A stretch of 64,000 nt of DNA, taken from Pseudomonas arcuscaelestis. GTDB taxonomy: Bacteria; Pseudomonadota; Gammaproteobacteria; Pseudomonadales; Pseudomonadaceae. Position 1 is the stretch's first letter, and every line of letters starts with the position of its first letter. Under the pieces are notes generated by a model that had not been told where the DNA came from, did not search any database, and saw only the letters and a program-made list of their open reading frames with translations. This document shows, piece after piece, positions 31,383 to 42,702 of the stretch. A program made the translations under genes and the position numbers. The stretch spans positions 372,001 through 436,000 of the forward strand of contig NZ_JACOPV010000001.1 of assembly GCF_016881005.1 (NCBI RefSeq), in the 5' to 3' direction.

Positions 31383-32693
31383 TTATCCGCGTGCGGCGGC
31401 GATTTTGATCAGCTTGGCATAGTAGAAGCCATCGTGTCCGCCTTCCTGGGCCAGCAACTGGCGGCCATGCGTTTGGCGCAGGCCGGCTTGGGTTGCAAGG
31501 TCCAGCTCGCGGGCGCCCGGCGTACGATTGAGGAACGCCTCGATGACTTCGGTGTTCTCGGTCGGCAGGGTCGAACAGGTGGCATACAGCAGGATGCCGC
31601 CCACTTCCAGCGTTGGCCACAAGGCATCAAGCAACTCGCCCTGCAAGGCAGCCAGGGCCGGGATATCCTCGGCTTGCCGGGTCATCTTGATGTCTGGGTG
31701 GCGGCGAATGACCCCTGTTGCCGAGCAAGGCGCATCGAGAAGAATGCGTTGGAAGCCCTTGCCATCCCACCAACTGGCAGTATCGCGGGCATCACAGGCA
31801 ATCAACTGGGCATCCAGACCGAGACGATCGAGGTTTTCCCGGACTCGGGTCAGGCGCTTGGCCTCAAGGTCGATAGCGACTACCGAATCCAACGTTTCTT
31901 CGGCTTCTAGCAGGTGGCAGGTCTTGCCTCCCGGTGCGCAGCAAGCGTCGAGTACGCGCTGGCCGGGGGCCAGATCGAGCAGGTCGGCTGCCAGTTGCGC
32001 CGCTTCGTCCTGAACGCTAATCCAACCCTGGTCAAAACCCGGCAGTCCACGTACATCGCAGGCCTGAGCCAGAACAATACCGTCGCCGCTGTACTGGCAG
32101 GCGCTGGCTTCCAGGCCTGCTTGGCGCAGTAGATCAAGGTACTCCTCGCGACTGTGATGACGGCGGTTGACCCGCAGGATCATCGGCGGATGAGCGTTGT
32201 TGGCGGCGCAGATAGCTTCCCATTGCTGTGGCCAGAATGCCTTCAACGACTTCTGTAGCCAACGGGGATGGGCCGTGCGCACCACCGGATCGCGTTCGAG
32301 TTCGGCAAGAATTTCACTGCTCTCGCGTTGCGCACGGCGCAGTACTGCATTGAGCAGCGCCTTGGCCCAGGGCTTTTTCAGTTTGTCGGCACAGCCAACG
32401 GTTTCACCGATGGCAGCATGGGCAGGCACGCGGGTATAAAGCAGTTGATACAAGCCCACCAACAATAGGGCCTCGACATCGGCATCGGCACTTTTGAAAG
32501 GCTTTTGCAGCAGCCGTTCGGCTAGCGCAGAAAGCCGCGGTTGCCAGCGTGCGGTGCCAAATGCCAGGTCCTGGGTCAGGCCGCGGTCACGTACTTCAAC
32601 CTTGTCCAGTTGTGTAGGCAGTGAGCTGTTCAGGGAGGCTTTGCCGCTGAGAACTGCTGCCAGGGCGCGGGCGGCTGCCAGACGTGGATTCAT
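31383..32693 (-). CDS. rsmB: 16S rRNA (cytosine(967)-C5)-methyltransferase RsmB
   Basis: A 436-aa SAM-dependent RNA methyltransferase (Sun/Fmu). The N-terminal NusB-like domain is followed by a catalytic domain with the SAM motif [15 protein letters not shown] and the two catalytic cysteines in [19 protein letters not shown] and [14 protein letters not shown]. It overlaps the fmt stop by four bases. Confidence 0.96.
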   Translation of the reverse strand: MNPRLAAARALAAVLSGKASLNSSLPTQLDKVEVRDRGLTQDLAFGTARWQPRLSALAERLLQKPFKSADADVEALLLVGLYQLLYTRVPAHAAIGETVGCADKLKKPWAKALLNAVLRRAQRESSEILAELERDPVVRTAHPRWLQKSLKAFWPQQWEAICAANNAHPPMILRVNRRHHSREEYLDLLRQAGLEASACQYSGDGIVLAQACDVRGLPGFDQGWISVQDEAAQLAADLLDLAPGQRVLDACCAPGGKTCHLLEAEETLDSVVAIDLEAKRLTRVRENLDRLGLDAQLIACDARDTASWWDGKGFQRILLDAPCSATGVIRRHPDIKMTRQAEDIPALAALQGELLDALWPTLEVGGILLYATCSTLPTENTEVIEAFLNRTPGARELDLATQAGLRQTHGRQLLAQEGGHDGFYYAKLIKIAAARG

Positions 32694-33622
32694 TGACCGA
32701 GCACCGTACCGATGGCGAACTTCTCGCGACGGCTATTGAACAGGTCACTGAAGTTCAGCGCCTTGCCTCCGGGCAATTGCAGTCGGGTCAGGCACAGCGA
32801 CTGTTCACCGCAGGCTACGATAAGGCCATCTTTGCTGGCCGCAAGGATTTCGCCCGGCTTTCCGCTGTCTGTGGATAAGCTGGCTGCGAGTACTTTCACT
32901 GCCTCACCGTTGAGGCTGCTGTGGCAGATCGGCCAGGGGTTGAAGGCGCGAATAAGACGCTCCAACTCGACGGCCGGACGGCGCCAGTCCAGGCGTGCTT
33001 CGTCTTTGTTCAACTTGTGGGCATAGGTGGCCAGGCTGTCGTCCTGAATTTCACCTTCCAATGTGCCCGCCGCCAGCCCGGCAATAGCCTCAAGCACTGC
33101 GGGTGGGCCCATCTGGGCAAGGCGATCGTGCAGGCTACCGCCGGTGTCACTGGCACTGATCGGCGTAGTGACCTTGAGCAACATCGGGCCTGTATCCAGG
33201 CCGGCTTCCATGCGCATGACCGTCACGCCGCTTTCGCTGTCCCCGGCTTCGACCGCTCGCTGGATGGGTGCAGCACCACGCCAGCGTGGCAGAAGCGAGG
33301 CGTGGCTGTTGATACAGCCCAGACGCGGGATATCCAATACCGCTTGCGGCAGGATCAAGCCATAAGCGACCACCACCAACAAATCGGGCGCAAGCGCAGC
33401 AAGCTCAGCTTGAGCATTGGCGTTGCGCAGTGTCGGCGGCTGCAGGACCTGGATGCCGTTATCCACAGCCAGTTGCTTGACCGCACTGGGCATCAGTTTT
33501 TGTCCACGGCCGGCCGGACGGTCCGGCTGGGTGTAGACGGCCACCACATCATAGGGGCTGTCGATCAAGGCCTTGAGGTGTTCGGCGGCAAACTCTGGGG
33601 TGCCTGCAAAGACAATGCGCAT
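32690..33622 (-). CDS. fmt: Methionyl-tRNA formyltransferase
   Basis: A 310-aa enzyme that formylates initiator Met-t[19 protein letters not shown] is the canonical start; the frame is open to 33820 but that part overlaps def in another frame. The formyl-transfer motif [15 protein letters not shown] is present, with the tRNA-binding C-terminal domain after the linker. Exact DnaA boxes lie at 32870-32878 and 33459-33467. It is preceded by def across a terminator hairpin. Confidence 0.96.
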   Translation of the reverse strand: MRIVFAGTPEFAAEHLKALIDSPYDVVAVYTQPDRPAGRGQKLMPSAVKQLAVDNGIQVLQPPTLRNANAQAELAALAPDLLVVVAYGLILPQAVLDIPRLGCINSHASLLPRWRGAAPIQRAVEAGDSESGVTVMRMEAGLDTGPMLLKVTTPISASDTGGSLHDRLAQMGPPAVLEAIAGLAAGTLEGEIQDDSLATYAHKLNKDEARLDWRRPAVELERLIRAFNPWPICHSSLNGEAVKVLAASLSTDSGKPGEILAASKDGLIVACGEQSLCLTRLQLPGGKALNFSDLFNSRREKFAIGTVLGQ

Positions 33623-33642
33623 GGAGTTCTCGCTTAAAAAGA

Positions 33643-33668
33643 AAAAGGCTTGCCGGAGCAAGCCTTTG
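33643..33668 (-). terminator. Terminator hairpin between def and fmt
   Basis: On the minus strand AAGGCTTGC and GCAAGCCTT pair over nine bases and lead into TTTCTTTTT. It separates two genes that are usually co-transcribed. Confidence 0.75.
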
Positions 33669-33680
33669 GGAAGAAGGAAA

Positions 33681-34187
33681 TCAAGCTTGCTGGCGGTGCT
33701 GCTTTTCCAGTTTCTTCTTGATTCGGTCGCGTTTGAGCGTGGACAGGTAGTCGACGAACAATTTGCCGTTGAGGTGATCGCATTCGTGCTGGATGCACAC
33801 GGCCAGCAGACCTTCGGCAATCAGTTCGTACGGCTTGCCGTCGCGATCCAGCGCCTTGACCTTGACCCGCACCGGGCGGTCGACGTTCTCGTAGAAACCC
33901 GGTACCGACAGACAGCCTTCCTGGTACTGGTCCATTTCGTCGGTCAGCATTTCGAGCTCGGGGTTGATGAACACCCGTGGCTCGCTGCGATCTTCACTCA
34001 GGTCCATGACCACGATGCGCTTGTGTACGTTGATCTGGGTTGCCGCCAGGCCGATGCCAGGGGCTTCGTACATGGTTTCAAACATGTCATCGATCAACTG
34101 GCGAACGCCGTCATCGACTTCGGTCACCGGTTTGGCGATGGTGCGAAGGCGCGGGTCCGGGAATTCGAGGATGTTCAGAATGGCCAT
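33681..34187 (-). CDS. def: Peptide deformylase
   Basis: A 168-aa metalloprotease that removes the formyl group from nascent proteins. All three motifs are present: GIGLAATQ (about residue 45), EGCLSVPG (about 89) and the metal-binding QHECDHLNG (about 132). I chose the ATG at 34187 ([14 protein letters not shown]), the family start; an open frame continues to 34268. It is divergent from dprA. Confidence 0.97.
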   Translation of the reverse strand: MAILNILEFPDPRLRTIAKPVTEVDDGVRQLIDDMFETMYEAPGIGLAATQINVHKRIVVMDLSEDRSEPRVFINPELEMLTDEMDQYQEGCLSVPGFYENVDRPVRVKVKALDRDGKPYELIAEGLLAVCIQHECDHLNGKLFVDYLSTLKRDRIKKKLEKQHRQQA

Positions 34188-34373
34188 AAGCGTATGAGCT
34201 GCACTGTGCGATGAATTACAAACATGAACACACATAATAAAGGGATTCGGCGCATTCGGCACCTGCAAAGGTCAGCTAAGGTTTCACACAGCTTGGAGCC
34301 TTTGCTCGGCAAGCCCGTAGCGGCGCAGCTGAGGAGAATCCTTCAACCGGTTTTCAAAGTATTATCAACAGAG

Positions 34374-34382
34374 TTATCCACA
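34374..34382 (+). promoter_or_regulatory. Exact DnaA box in the def-dprA divergent gap
   Basis: TTATCCACA is paired with a near box TTATCAACA at 34362-34370, same orientation, 12 bp centre to centre. It lies about 47 bp before the dprA start, in promoter position. Confidence 0.55.
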
Positions 34383-34428
34383 GCTTTTCCTCAGTGTAAT
34401 TCAACGCCGTCGATCAAGGATGATCGTT

Positions 34429-35535
34429 ATGCCACTGTCTGCTGGCCGGGAGCTTTCCCCGGCCGAACTTGAGGCGCGATTGCGTCTGCATTGCTTGCCT
34501 GCACTTGGGCCGCAACGCTTTCACTTACTCCTGCAAGCCTTCGGCAGCGCGTCTGCAGCACTCAGTGCGCCGGCCTCTGCCTGGCGCTCATTAGGGCTTC
34601 CTGCTGCCAGCGCCGAGGCTCGCCGTAGCGAGGAGGTGCGCGAAGGTGCCTCCTCTGCATTGGCTTGGCTAGAGGCCCGCGACCGGTATTTGCTGATGTG
34701 GGACGATCCCGCCTACCCGGCGTTGTTGGCCGAGGTGGATAGCGCCCCGCCCCTGCTTTTCGTGGCCGGCAATCCTGCGCTGCTGGAAAAACCCCAGTTG
34801 GCCATCATTGGCAGTCGCCGGGCATCTCGTCCGGCCCTGGATACGGCGACGGCGTTTTCCCGTCACCTTGCCCAAGGAGGATTCGTGATCACCAGCGGCC
34901 TGGCGCTTGGCGTCGATGGCGCTGCTCATCAGGGCGCCCTAGACGTCGGAGGCCAGGCGATCGGGGTGTTGGGCACCGGCCTGCAGAAATTTTATCCACA
35001 GCAACATCGAGCGCTGGCCGCAGCAATGATCGAGCAAGGAAGCGCTGTAGTTTCCGAGTTCTCTCTCGATACGGGTCCGGTTGCGAGCAACTTCCCGCGG
35101 CGCAATCGGATCATCAGTGGCCTATCCCTGGGCGTACTCGTTGTCGAGGCAAGTCTGGCCAGCGGCTCGCTGATCACTGCGCGTCTGGCGGCGGAGCAAG
35201 GCCGCGAGGTCTATGCCATTCCCGGGTCGATTCATCATCCTGGCTCCAAAGGCTGTCACCAACTGATTCGCGACGGAGCGCTGTTGGTTGAAAGCGTGGA
35301 TCAAATCATGCAAACCCTGCAAGGCTGGCAGCAGCTGCCGCCGGTAACGTGCAGCAAAGACAGTGGCACGCGACATGTCCTTGAGGTATTGCTGCTGGCT
35401 GCACCGCAAACGAGTGAAGCGTTGGCCCGCAACAGCGGTTGGCCGTTGCCAAAAGTGTTGGCGGCGTTGACCGAGCTTGAAGTAAACGGACGGGTTTGCA
35501 ATGAAGCTGGGCGTTGGTTTGCCCGGTCTGCCTAA
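34429..35535 (+). CDS. dprA: DNA-processing protein DprA
   Basis: A 368-aa DprA/Smf protein that loads RecA onto incoming single strands during transformation. The Rossmann-like core starts at LAIIGSRRASRPALDTA and includes GLALGVDGAAHQGAL, VLGTGLQKFYPQQH and the FPRRNRIISGLSLGVLVVEA tract. A winged-helix domain ends the protein. I preferred ATG 34429, nine bases after AAGG, to the ATG at 34420, which lies right on that sequence. It is followed by tsaC, 37 bp on. Confidence 0.94.
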   Translation: MPLSAGRELSPAELEARLRLHCLPALGPQRFHLLLQAFGSASAALSAPASAWRSLGLPAASAEARRSEEVREGASSALAWLEARDRYLLMWDDPAYPALLAEVDSAPPLLFVAGNPALLEKPQLAIIGSRRASRPALDTATAFSRHLAQGGFVITSGLALGVDGAAHQGALDVGGQAIGVLGTGLQKFYPQQHRALAAAMIEQGSAVVSEFSLDTGPVASNFPRRNRIISGLSLGVLVVEASLASGSLITARLAAEQGREVYAIPGSIHHPGSKGCHQLIRDGALLVESVDQIMQTLQGWQQLPPVTCSKDSGTRHVLEVLLLAAPQTSEALARNSGWPLPKVLAALTELEVNGRVCNEAGRWFARSA

Positions 35536-35572
35536 GTACACTGCGAGTCAGCCTTAATGCGGAGTGATAGCA

Positions 35573-36130
35573 ATGGTGAGCAGTTGGCGTGTGCAACAAG
35601 CCGCGCGTGAGATTCGGGCCGGTGCGGTGATTGCCTACCCAACCGAGGCCGTGTGGGGCCTGGGCTGTGATCCGTGGAACGAGGAAGCGGTTGATCGCTT
35701 GCTGGCGATCAAATCGCGCTCGGTCGATAAAGGGGTGATTCTGGTCGCTGACAATATTCGTCAGTTCGACTTTTTGTTCGAAGATTTTCCCGAGATCTGG
35801 CTGGACCGTATGGGTAGTACCTGGCCGGGTCCGAACACCTGGCTGGTGCCACACCAGAACATGTTGCCGCAGTGGATTACCGGGGTGCATGACACCGTGG
35901 CCTTGCGGGTTAGCGATCATCCGGTTGTGCGTGAACTGTGTTCGCTGGTCGGGCCTTTGGTCTCGACGTCGGCCAATCCTCAGGGCCGTCCTGCGGCTAA
36001 GTCGAGGTTGCGTGTGGAGCAGTACTTCCGAGGGCAACTGGACCTGGTGTTGGGCGGCGCATTGGGTGGGCGGCGCAATCCGAGCGTGATCCGGGATCTG
36101 GTGACCGGGGATCTGGTCCGGGCGGGATAA
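35573..36130 (+). CDS. tsaC: L-threonylcarbamoyladenylate synthase TsaC (YrdC/RimN)
   Basis: A 185-aa enzyme that makes threonylcarbamoyl-AMP for t6A37 tRNA modification. The family's N-terminal motif is [20 protein letters not shown], with the KSRSVDKG binding region and [14 protein letters not shown] near the end. ATG 35573 has GGAG at a good distance; the frame opens three codons earlier. It follows dprA and is convergent with qor. Confidence 0.95.
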   Translation: MVSSWRVQQAAREIRAGAVIAYPTEAVWGLGCDPWNEEAVDRLLAIKSRSVDKGVILVADNIRQFDFLFEDFPEIWLDRMGSTWPGPNTWLVPHQNMLPQWITGVHDTVALRVSDHPVVRELCSLVGPLVSTSANPQGRPAAKSRLRVEQYFRGQLDLVLGGALGGRRNPSVIRDLVTGDLVRAG

Positions 36131-36136
36131 ATCCTC

Positions 36137-36192
36137 ACGGGGCAAGCTTACTCCCACAGTCTGTCTGTAGGCGTAGGCTTGCTCCGCGAAGG
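36137..36192. repeat. REP pair (REPIN-like) between tsaC and qor
   Basis: Two short elements in opposite orientation: ACGGGGCAAGCTTACTCCC (from 36137) and GTAGGCTTGCTCCGCGAAGG (to about 36191). They resemble Pseudomonas REP units, GCAAGC being the shared core. They lie between the stops of convergent genes, the typical REP position. Confidence 0.6.
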
Positions 36193-36193
36193 G

Positions 36194-38228
<2,035 letters not shown>

Positions 38229-38233
38229 GGCCC

Positions 38234-38242
38234 TGTGGATAA
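38234..38242 (-). promoter_or_regulatory. Exact DnaA box in the hemF-aroE gap
   Basis: TGTGGATAA lies five bases after the hemF stop and about 40 bp before the aroE start. It is the last of the exact boxes in the window. Confidence 0.5.
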
Positions 38243-38282
38243 CTTTGCCGGCAGCTCCGGCCCCCAATCAGGAAGCGCGTGA

Positions 38283-39107
38283 ATGGACCAGTACGTTGTA
38301 TTCGGTAACCCGATAGGCCACAGCAAGTCGCCGCTGATTCATCGCCTGTTTGCCGACCAGACTGGCCAGCAACTGGAGTACAGCACCTTGCTGGCGCCGC
38401 TGGACGATTTCAGCATGTGCGCTCAGGGTTTCTTTAAACAGGGGCTGGGGGCCAACGTTACGGTGCCATTCAAGGAAGAAGCTTATCGCCTGGTCGATAG
38501 CCTTACGCCACGAGCACGGCGCGCTGGCGCTGTGAACACCTTGAGCAAACTGGCCGATGGCACCCTGCAGGGTGACAACACCGATGGCGCCGGCCTGGTT
38601 CGTGACCTGACCGTCAATGCTGGCGTACAGCTAACCGGCAAGCGCATCCTCCTGCTTGGTGCTGGCGGTGCCGTGCGCGGCGTATTGGAGCCATTGCTGG
38701 CGCATAACCCGGCTTCTCTGGTTATCGCCAACCGCACTGTGGAAAAGGCCGAACAACTGGCCCGTGAATTCGCTGACTTGGGGCCGGTGGCTGCCAGTGG
38801 TTTCAGTTGGCTGCAAGAGCCGGTGGACCTGATCATCAACGCTACCTCCGCCAGCCTTGCGGGCGAGTTGCCACCCATCGCCGCGAGTCTGATCGAGCCG
38901 GGCAGAACGGTTTGCTACGACATGATGTACGGCAAAGAGCCAACGCCGTTTTGCCGCTGGGCAAGCGAACACAAGGCCGCCAAGGTACTGGACGGGTTGG
39001 GCATGCTTGCCGAGCAGGCTGGCGAAGCCTTCTTCATCTGGCGCGGCGTGCGTCCGGATACGGCTCCTGTACTGGACGAACTGCGTCGCCAACTGGCTCG
39101 CGGTTGA
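38283..39107 (+). CDS. aroE: Shikimate dehydrogenase (NADP+)
   Basis: A 274-aa enzyme of aromatic amino-acid synthesis that reduces 3-dehydroshikimate. The shikimate site begins [15 protein letters not shown] (about residue 5), with the catalytic lysine in [16 protein letters not shown] motif [14 protein letters not shown] and [13 protein letters not shown]. Length fits the family. It is the last housekeeping gene before the type VI cassette. Confidence 0.97.
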   Translation: MDQYVVFGNPIGHSKSPLIHRLFADQTGQQLEYSTLLAPLDDFSMCAQGFFKQGLGANVTVPFKEEAYRLVDSLTPRARRAGAVNTLSKLADGTLQGDNTDGAGLVRDLTVNAGVQLTGKRILLLGAGGAVRGVLEPLLAHNPASLVIANRTVEKAEQLAREFADLGPVAASGFSWLQEPVDLIINATSASLAGELPPIAASLIEPGRTVCYDMMYGKEPTPFCRWASEHKAAKVLDGLGMLAEQAGEAFFIWRGVRPDTAPVLDELRRQLARG

Positions 39108-39432
39108 CGCATGAGCCGCGGGGGGAAGCGCGTTCCCTCCAGTGCGCGTAATCTCCGAAGATTGCCCTGTGATAGTTTCACCCCTTGAAGCGGATTGGGC
39201 ACAGCGCTGCCCTTCCCAACTTGTGTAATTCCTCGATCACCTATTAACGTGCTCTATACAGCGTCAGGCGGCCACCTGCCTGACGCTGGCGGCGATCATC
39301 TTAGTTGGTCGGGTCTTTATCGATCTTCGGAGCCGAAGGTCGACATGTGTTGTATAGAGCTTCGGACGTGTCCTACAGTCAGCCCACTTTATTCGCAATA
39401 GACTGCTCACTCTGACCACAGGAGTGAAAGAT
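39108..39432. other. aroE-hcp intergenic region: SulP 3' remnant and foldback repeats
   Basis: This 325-bp region holds the decayed SulP end (39178-39294) and several inverted repeats. GCTCTATACA at 39251-39260 is perfectly mirrored by TGTATAGAGC at 39351-39360. AGCGTCAGGC / GCCTGACGCT form a hairpin within it, as do CTTCGG / CCGAAG (39326-39339). The hcp promoter must lie in the right part, but I cannot pick out clear elements. Confidence 0.6.
39178..39294 (-). pseudogene. Remnant of the 3' end of a SulP transporter gene
   Basis: Read on the minus strand, this stretch aligns without gaps to the last about 39 codons of the SulP gene at 41036-42607, down to the shared stop position. The remnant reads QAGGRLTLYRAR, then two in-frame stops (TAA TAG), then VIEELHKLGRAALCPIRFKG. 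The intact gene reads RAGGSLTLHRARPQVIEELH, continuing through KLEGAANCPIQFAE. By eye about three quarters of the bases match over the best 87 bp. It is a duplicated or left-behind gene end, not a functional gene. Confidence 0.8.
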
Positions 39433-39933
39433 ATGGCTAATCACAGTTACATGACCGTTACCGGGAAAAAACAAGGCTTGATTTCCGCTGGTTGTTCTAG
39501 CCAAAACTCGATTGGCAACAAATGTCAGGTTGGCCACGAAGACGAAATTATGGTGCTGGCTTATTCTCATAATATGGCAGGTGGTAATGACGGCAGCACC
39601 TCAGGTGGTCGTGGTAAACATATGCCCGTTGTTATTACGAAAAACATTGATAAATCTACACCCCTACTCGCCAGTGCTCTTCATGAAGGCGAAGAAATAG
39701 AGTGTAAAATCAATTTCTATCGCACCTCAGCTATGGGTGGTCACGAAAAATATTTTACTGTGTTGTTAACCGGCGGGCGTATTGCCAACTTAAGCGTTCA
39801 GGTGCCACATGCCATTAATATGAGGGACGCGCAGCCGCAGGAGCTTCTGGCCATTCGGTATAGGGACATTAGCTGGGTACACCACCAGGCAAGCACAAGT
39901 GCCTATGCGTCTTGGGGGTACGAAGGTGAATGA
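39433..39933 (+). CDS. Hcp-family type VI secretion tube protein (orphan)
   Basis: A 166-aa Hcp, the hexameric ring that builds the T6SS tube and carries small effectors. The N-terminus SYMTVTGKKQGLISAGCSS and the later GHEDEIMVLAYSHNM, GRGKHMPVVITKNIDKSTP, INFYRTSAMGGHEKYF and LTGGRIANLSVQVPH are characteristic of the Hcp class often linked to effector genes. ATG 39433 is eight bases after AGGAG. No other T6SS structural gene is in the window. The gene overlaps the downstream effector by eight bases and is clearly more AT-rich than its flanks. Confidence 0.9.
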   Translation: MANHSYMTVTGKKQGLISAGCSSQNSIGNKCQVGHEDEIMVLAYSHNMAGGNDGSTSGGRGKHMPVVITKNIDKSTPLLASALHEGEEIECKINFYRTSAMGGHEKYFTVLLTGGRIANLSVQVPHAINMRDAQPQELLAIRYRDISWVHHQASTSAYASWGYEGE

Positions 39934-40624
39934 GCAGTCGTGTGATATTCATGATGTGGCCGCAGCAGGCGCTGATCTAGTTGCGTTGAGTTGCACCATT
40001 GGCGCTACTAGTTTTGATGATGGAGTTCTTCAGCTTCAGCTTGGATCAGTTGTATCTGATTTTGTAAACGAAATCATAGATGATGTTAATGAAGGTATCG
40101 TAAGCGCTTGGGATGGCGTGCAAGCAATAAGGGCAGAGTATGCCGAGCTGGCTTCCAAGGCGGCTTTTTATGCGCAAAATGGCATAGGGGTAGTCGCGGG
40201 TGTCATGCAAGTTGAAGTTGGAATCGCGATTACCGGGTCTTCATACGGTTTGGGATCGCCAATCGGCGCGTTTTTTATCGCGCATGGCGTTAATAACATT
40301 TATGAAGGAGGGATGAATATTTATCAAGGTCCGATCGCCAAGCCAGCACCAGGACCGACTAGGCGTGTATACCAATATTTATTTAGAGATGGCTATCAAG
40401 GGAATATAGCATATGGTGCAGTTGATTTGGCTTTGTCGATTAGAGGTATGATGCGGCCTATACGGAAGACGGAGTCAGTGCAGCTTTTCAGGCGAGACCC
40501 AATTAATTACGAGCCAGCGTATCAGCAATCCGGTAAGTTGGCTTTATTTTTTGAGGCATTAGTAGATTCAATTACAATAGGCTCCATGGTTCCGGAAGAG
40601 AGCCTTGAAACACAAAGCAAGTGA
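39926..40624 (+). CDS. Candidate T6SS effector, DUF4225-like
   Basis: A 232-aa protein read directly from the hcp 3' end (start GTG 39926, overlap eight bases; alternative starts at 39899 and 39905 lie further inside hcp). The centre is Gly-rich and hydrophobic (GIGVVAGVMQVEVGIAITGS, then GAFFIAHGVNNIYEGG), which resembles DUF4225 proteins found after hcp genes in Pseudomonas. The C-terminal third is charged (LFRRDPINYEPAYQQSGKLAL). A membrane-active toxin is a reasonable guess from the hydrophobic centre and the small membrane protein downstream, but no catalytic motif is seen. The coding sequence is AT-rich, suggesting recent transfer. Confidence 0.65.
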   Translation: MNEQSCDIHDVAAAGADLVALSCTIGATSFDDGVLQLQLGSVVSDFVNEIIDDVNEGIVSAWDGVQAIRAEYAELASKAAFYAQNGIGVVAGVMQVEVGIAITGSSYGLGSPIGAFFIAHGVNNIYEGGMNIYQGPIAKPAPGPTRRVYQYLFRDGYQGNIAYGAVDLALSIRGMMRPIRKTESVQLFRRDPINYEPAYQQSGKLALFFEALVDSITIGSMVPEESLETQSK

Positions 40625-40645
40625 TACCATAGAAAAAGGTGATGT

Positions 40646-40849
40646 TTACCATATGTCGCGAAGTCTTGGGATGTAAAATTTCAAGCCAGCAGCAGTAATT
40701 ATCACATACAAAATTCCGTATACAGTCCAATATGATGTTTCCTCTAATGGGAAATACTCTGTTAGGCACCACATAATAAGTACTGTGTAGAATATGGAGC
40801 AGCCGGCAATAGCTAGGCTCAAGCTGACTAAATATCGTAACGTGTACAT
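40646..40849 (-). CDS. 67-aa two-helix membrane protein, candidate immunity protein
   Basis: A small protein, MYTLRYLVSLSLAIAGCSIF at the start, with two predicted membrane helices (about residues 5-30 and 40-60) and a basic tail KFYIPRLRDIW. It is convergent with the effector gene, 21 bp away, and shares its AT-rich composition. A membrane-located immunity protein would fit a membrane-targeting effector. The Shine-Dalgarno match is weak (AGGAGAG lies 16 bases upstream), and a longer frame on the same strand (40572-40880) is not supported. Function is inferred from position only. Confidence 0.5.
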   Translation of the reverse strand: MYTLRYLVSLSLAIAGCSIFYTVLIMWCLTEYFPLEETSYWTVYGILYVIITAAGLKFYIPRLRDIW

Positions 40850-41035
40850 ACCCTGTGCACTCTCCTATCTGTAAGCTCACTATTTAATATAACCGGCATT
40901 ACTAAGGTAATTGCAACCCCTGAAACAAGAGGTCGCGATTTAGCAACCAGTGGAGTCTAGAGTTTCGCCCAAAGGCATGCGCCGAGTATCCGAAATGCCC
41001 ATTTTAAGAAAAATCGGACATGCCCCGTCGCAATT

Positions 41036-42607
41036 TCACTCAGCGAACTGAATGGGACAATTTGCTGCCCCTTCCAGCTTGTGCAACTCCTCGATTACCT
41101 GTGGGCGGGCTCGATGTAGCGTCAAGCTGCCACCTGCCCGGCGCAGTCGGTGGGCTTCACGGTGCAGCATGTCGACGCCCGAATAGTCGATAAAGTTTAT
41201 CTGTCGAGCATCGATCACCACGTCGGGGCCCTGGCAGCGCTGCAGGCGTACTTGCAGATAGTGGCTGGCGCCAAAGAAGATCGACCCGCCGACCCGCAGC
41301 ACGTCGGCGTTACCTTCGCGCGACTGCTGGACCCGTGGTCGCGAGGTACGTTTGAGATAGAAGAACAGCGAGGCTAGTACCCCGGCGTAAATGGCAGTCT
41401 GCAGCTCCAGCAACAAGGTTGCGGCGGCGGTCAGGGCCATGACTAGAAACTCCGCACGACTCACCCGGAACAGCGCCCGCATGGCCCGATGATCAACTAG
41501 CCCCCAGCAGATCAGAAGAATGCTGCCCGCCATGGCCGGAATCGGAATGTGCGCAATTAACCCGGCGCCGGCTACGGCGAACAAGGCTACCCACAAAGCC
41601 GAGAACACCCCGGCCAGTGGAGACCGGGCGCCAGCCTCATAGCTCAGTCCGGAACGGGTGAAGGAGCCTGATGACAGGTAGCCGGAGAAAAAGCTGCCCA
41701 CCATATTCGACAAACCTTGGGCGCGGACTTCCTGATTGGCGTCGATCATTTGTTCCGAACGCGACGACAATGAGCGTGCGATTGACAGGCTGGTGACCAG
41801 CCCGAGCATACCCACGGCTACTGCGCTAGGCAGTAGCCGCAGGATCAACTCAAGGTCCAGCAACGGTAGAGGGCTCAATGGTGGTAGCTGGCCGATGAAA
41901 CCGGGCACCAATTGCACCCGGCCAAACACAGCAGGCAGTAGCCACGCCAGCAGACTGGCAATGCTCAACGTGATCAACAGGCCGGGCCAACGCGGCCGGA
42001 GGAGCTTGAGGGCAATGCCGAGCGCCAGCGTACCCAGCCCCAGAACCAGCGAAGGCCAGTCAACGTCACCTGCGTGTTCCACCAAGCTTTCTACGGTTTT
42101 CAGGGCTGTCGCCTGGCTGGGTAGGTCCATTCCCATCAGGTTTGGCAATTGACCCAGTGCGATGACTACTGCAGCACCGAGGGTGAACCCAAGCACCACT
42201 GAGTGAGAGACGAAATTTACCAGGGCGCCAAAGCGCAGCAATCCCAGTAACCACTGGAATACGCCAGTCAGAAACGTCAGCAACAGGATGAGGGTGATGT
42301 AATCGTCGCTGCCGCTGACAGCCAGAGGGCTGATACTGGTGTAGAGCACGATGGAAATGGCGGCCGTCGGCCCACAGATCAGATGCCAGGATGACCCCCA
42401 AAGACAGGCAATCAGCACCGGAACTATCGCTGCGTAAAGGCCATATTCCGCGGGCAGGCCGGCGATCAGGGCATAGGCGATCGATTGCGGCAGCGCCAAT
42501 ATTGCGCCGCTCAGGCCTACCAGCAGATCACGGCGCACACTCCCCCGTGTCTGCCGGGGCAGCCAACTGAGAAATGGCAGAAGGGAGTGGCGATCAGGCC
42601 AGGGCAT
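41036..42607 (-). CDS. SulP-family anion transporter with STAS domain
   Basis: A 523-aa inner-membrane transporter of the SulP/SLC26 family (sulfate, bicarbonate or dicarboxylate). It begins with the signature LLVGLSGAILALPQSIAYALIAGLPAEYGLYA and has about 12 hydrophobic segments, then a C-terminal STAS domain (DVVIDARQINFIDYSGVDML). Its last 39 codons are duplicated in decayed form beyond the T6SS cassette, so this gene's 3' end is the edge of that insertion. The substrate cannot be told from sequence. Confidence 0.9.
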   Translation of the reverse strand: MPWPDRHSLLPFLSWLPRQTRGSVRRDLLVGLSGAILALPQSIAYALIAGLPAEYGLYAAIVPVLIACLWGSSWHLICGPTAAISIVLYTSISPLAVSGSDDYITLILLLTFLTGVFQWLLGLLRFGALVNFVSHSVVLGFTLGAAVVIALGQLPNLMGMDLPSQATALKTVESLVEHAGDVDWPSLVLGLGTLALGIALKLLRPRWPGLLITLSIASLLAWLLPAVFGRVQLVPGFIGQLPPLSPLPLLDLELILRLLPSAVAVGMLGLVTSLSIARSLSSRSEQMIDANQEVRAQGLSNMVGSFFSGYLSSGSFTRSGLSYEAGARSPLAGVFSALWVALFAVAGAGLIAHIPIPAMAGSILLICWGLVDHRAMRALFRVSRAEFLVMALTAAATLLLELQTAIYAGVLASLFFYLKRTSRPRVQQSREGNADVLRVGGSIFFGASHYLQVRLQRCQGPDVVIDARQINFIDYSGVDMLHREAHRLRRAGGSLTLHRARPQVIEELHKLEGAANCPIQFAE

Positions 42608-42702
42608 GGACGAGCTCTATCGCAATCAACGGCGGTTCAGGGTGCGATGGATGACGTGTGCGCGCAAGTTAAAGCGGGCCTATCAACCTCATTAACGTTA
42701 AG

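Noticed and set aside
40572..40880. Longer 102-codon frame overlapping the 67-aa candidate immunity gene
   Set aside because: It overlaps the effector's 3' end, its peptide lacks the two clean membrane helices seen in the 67-aa frame, and its codons look random.
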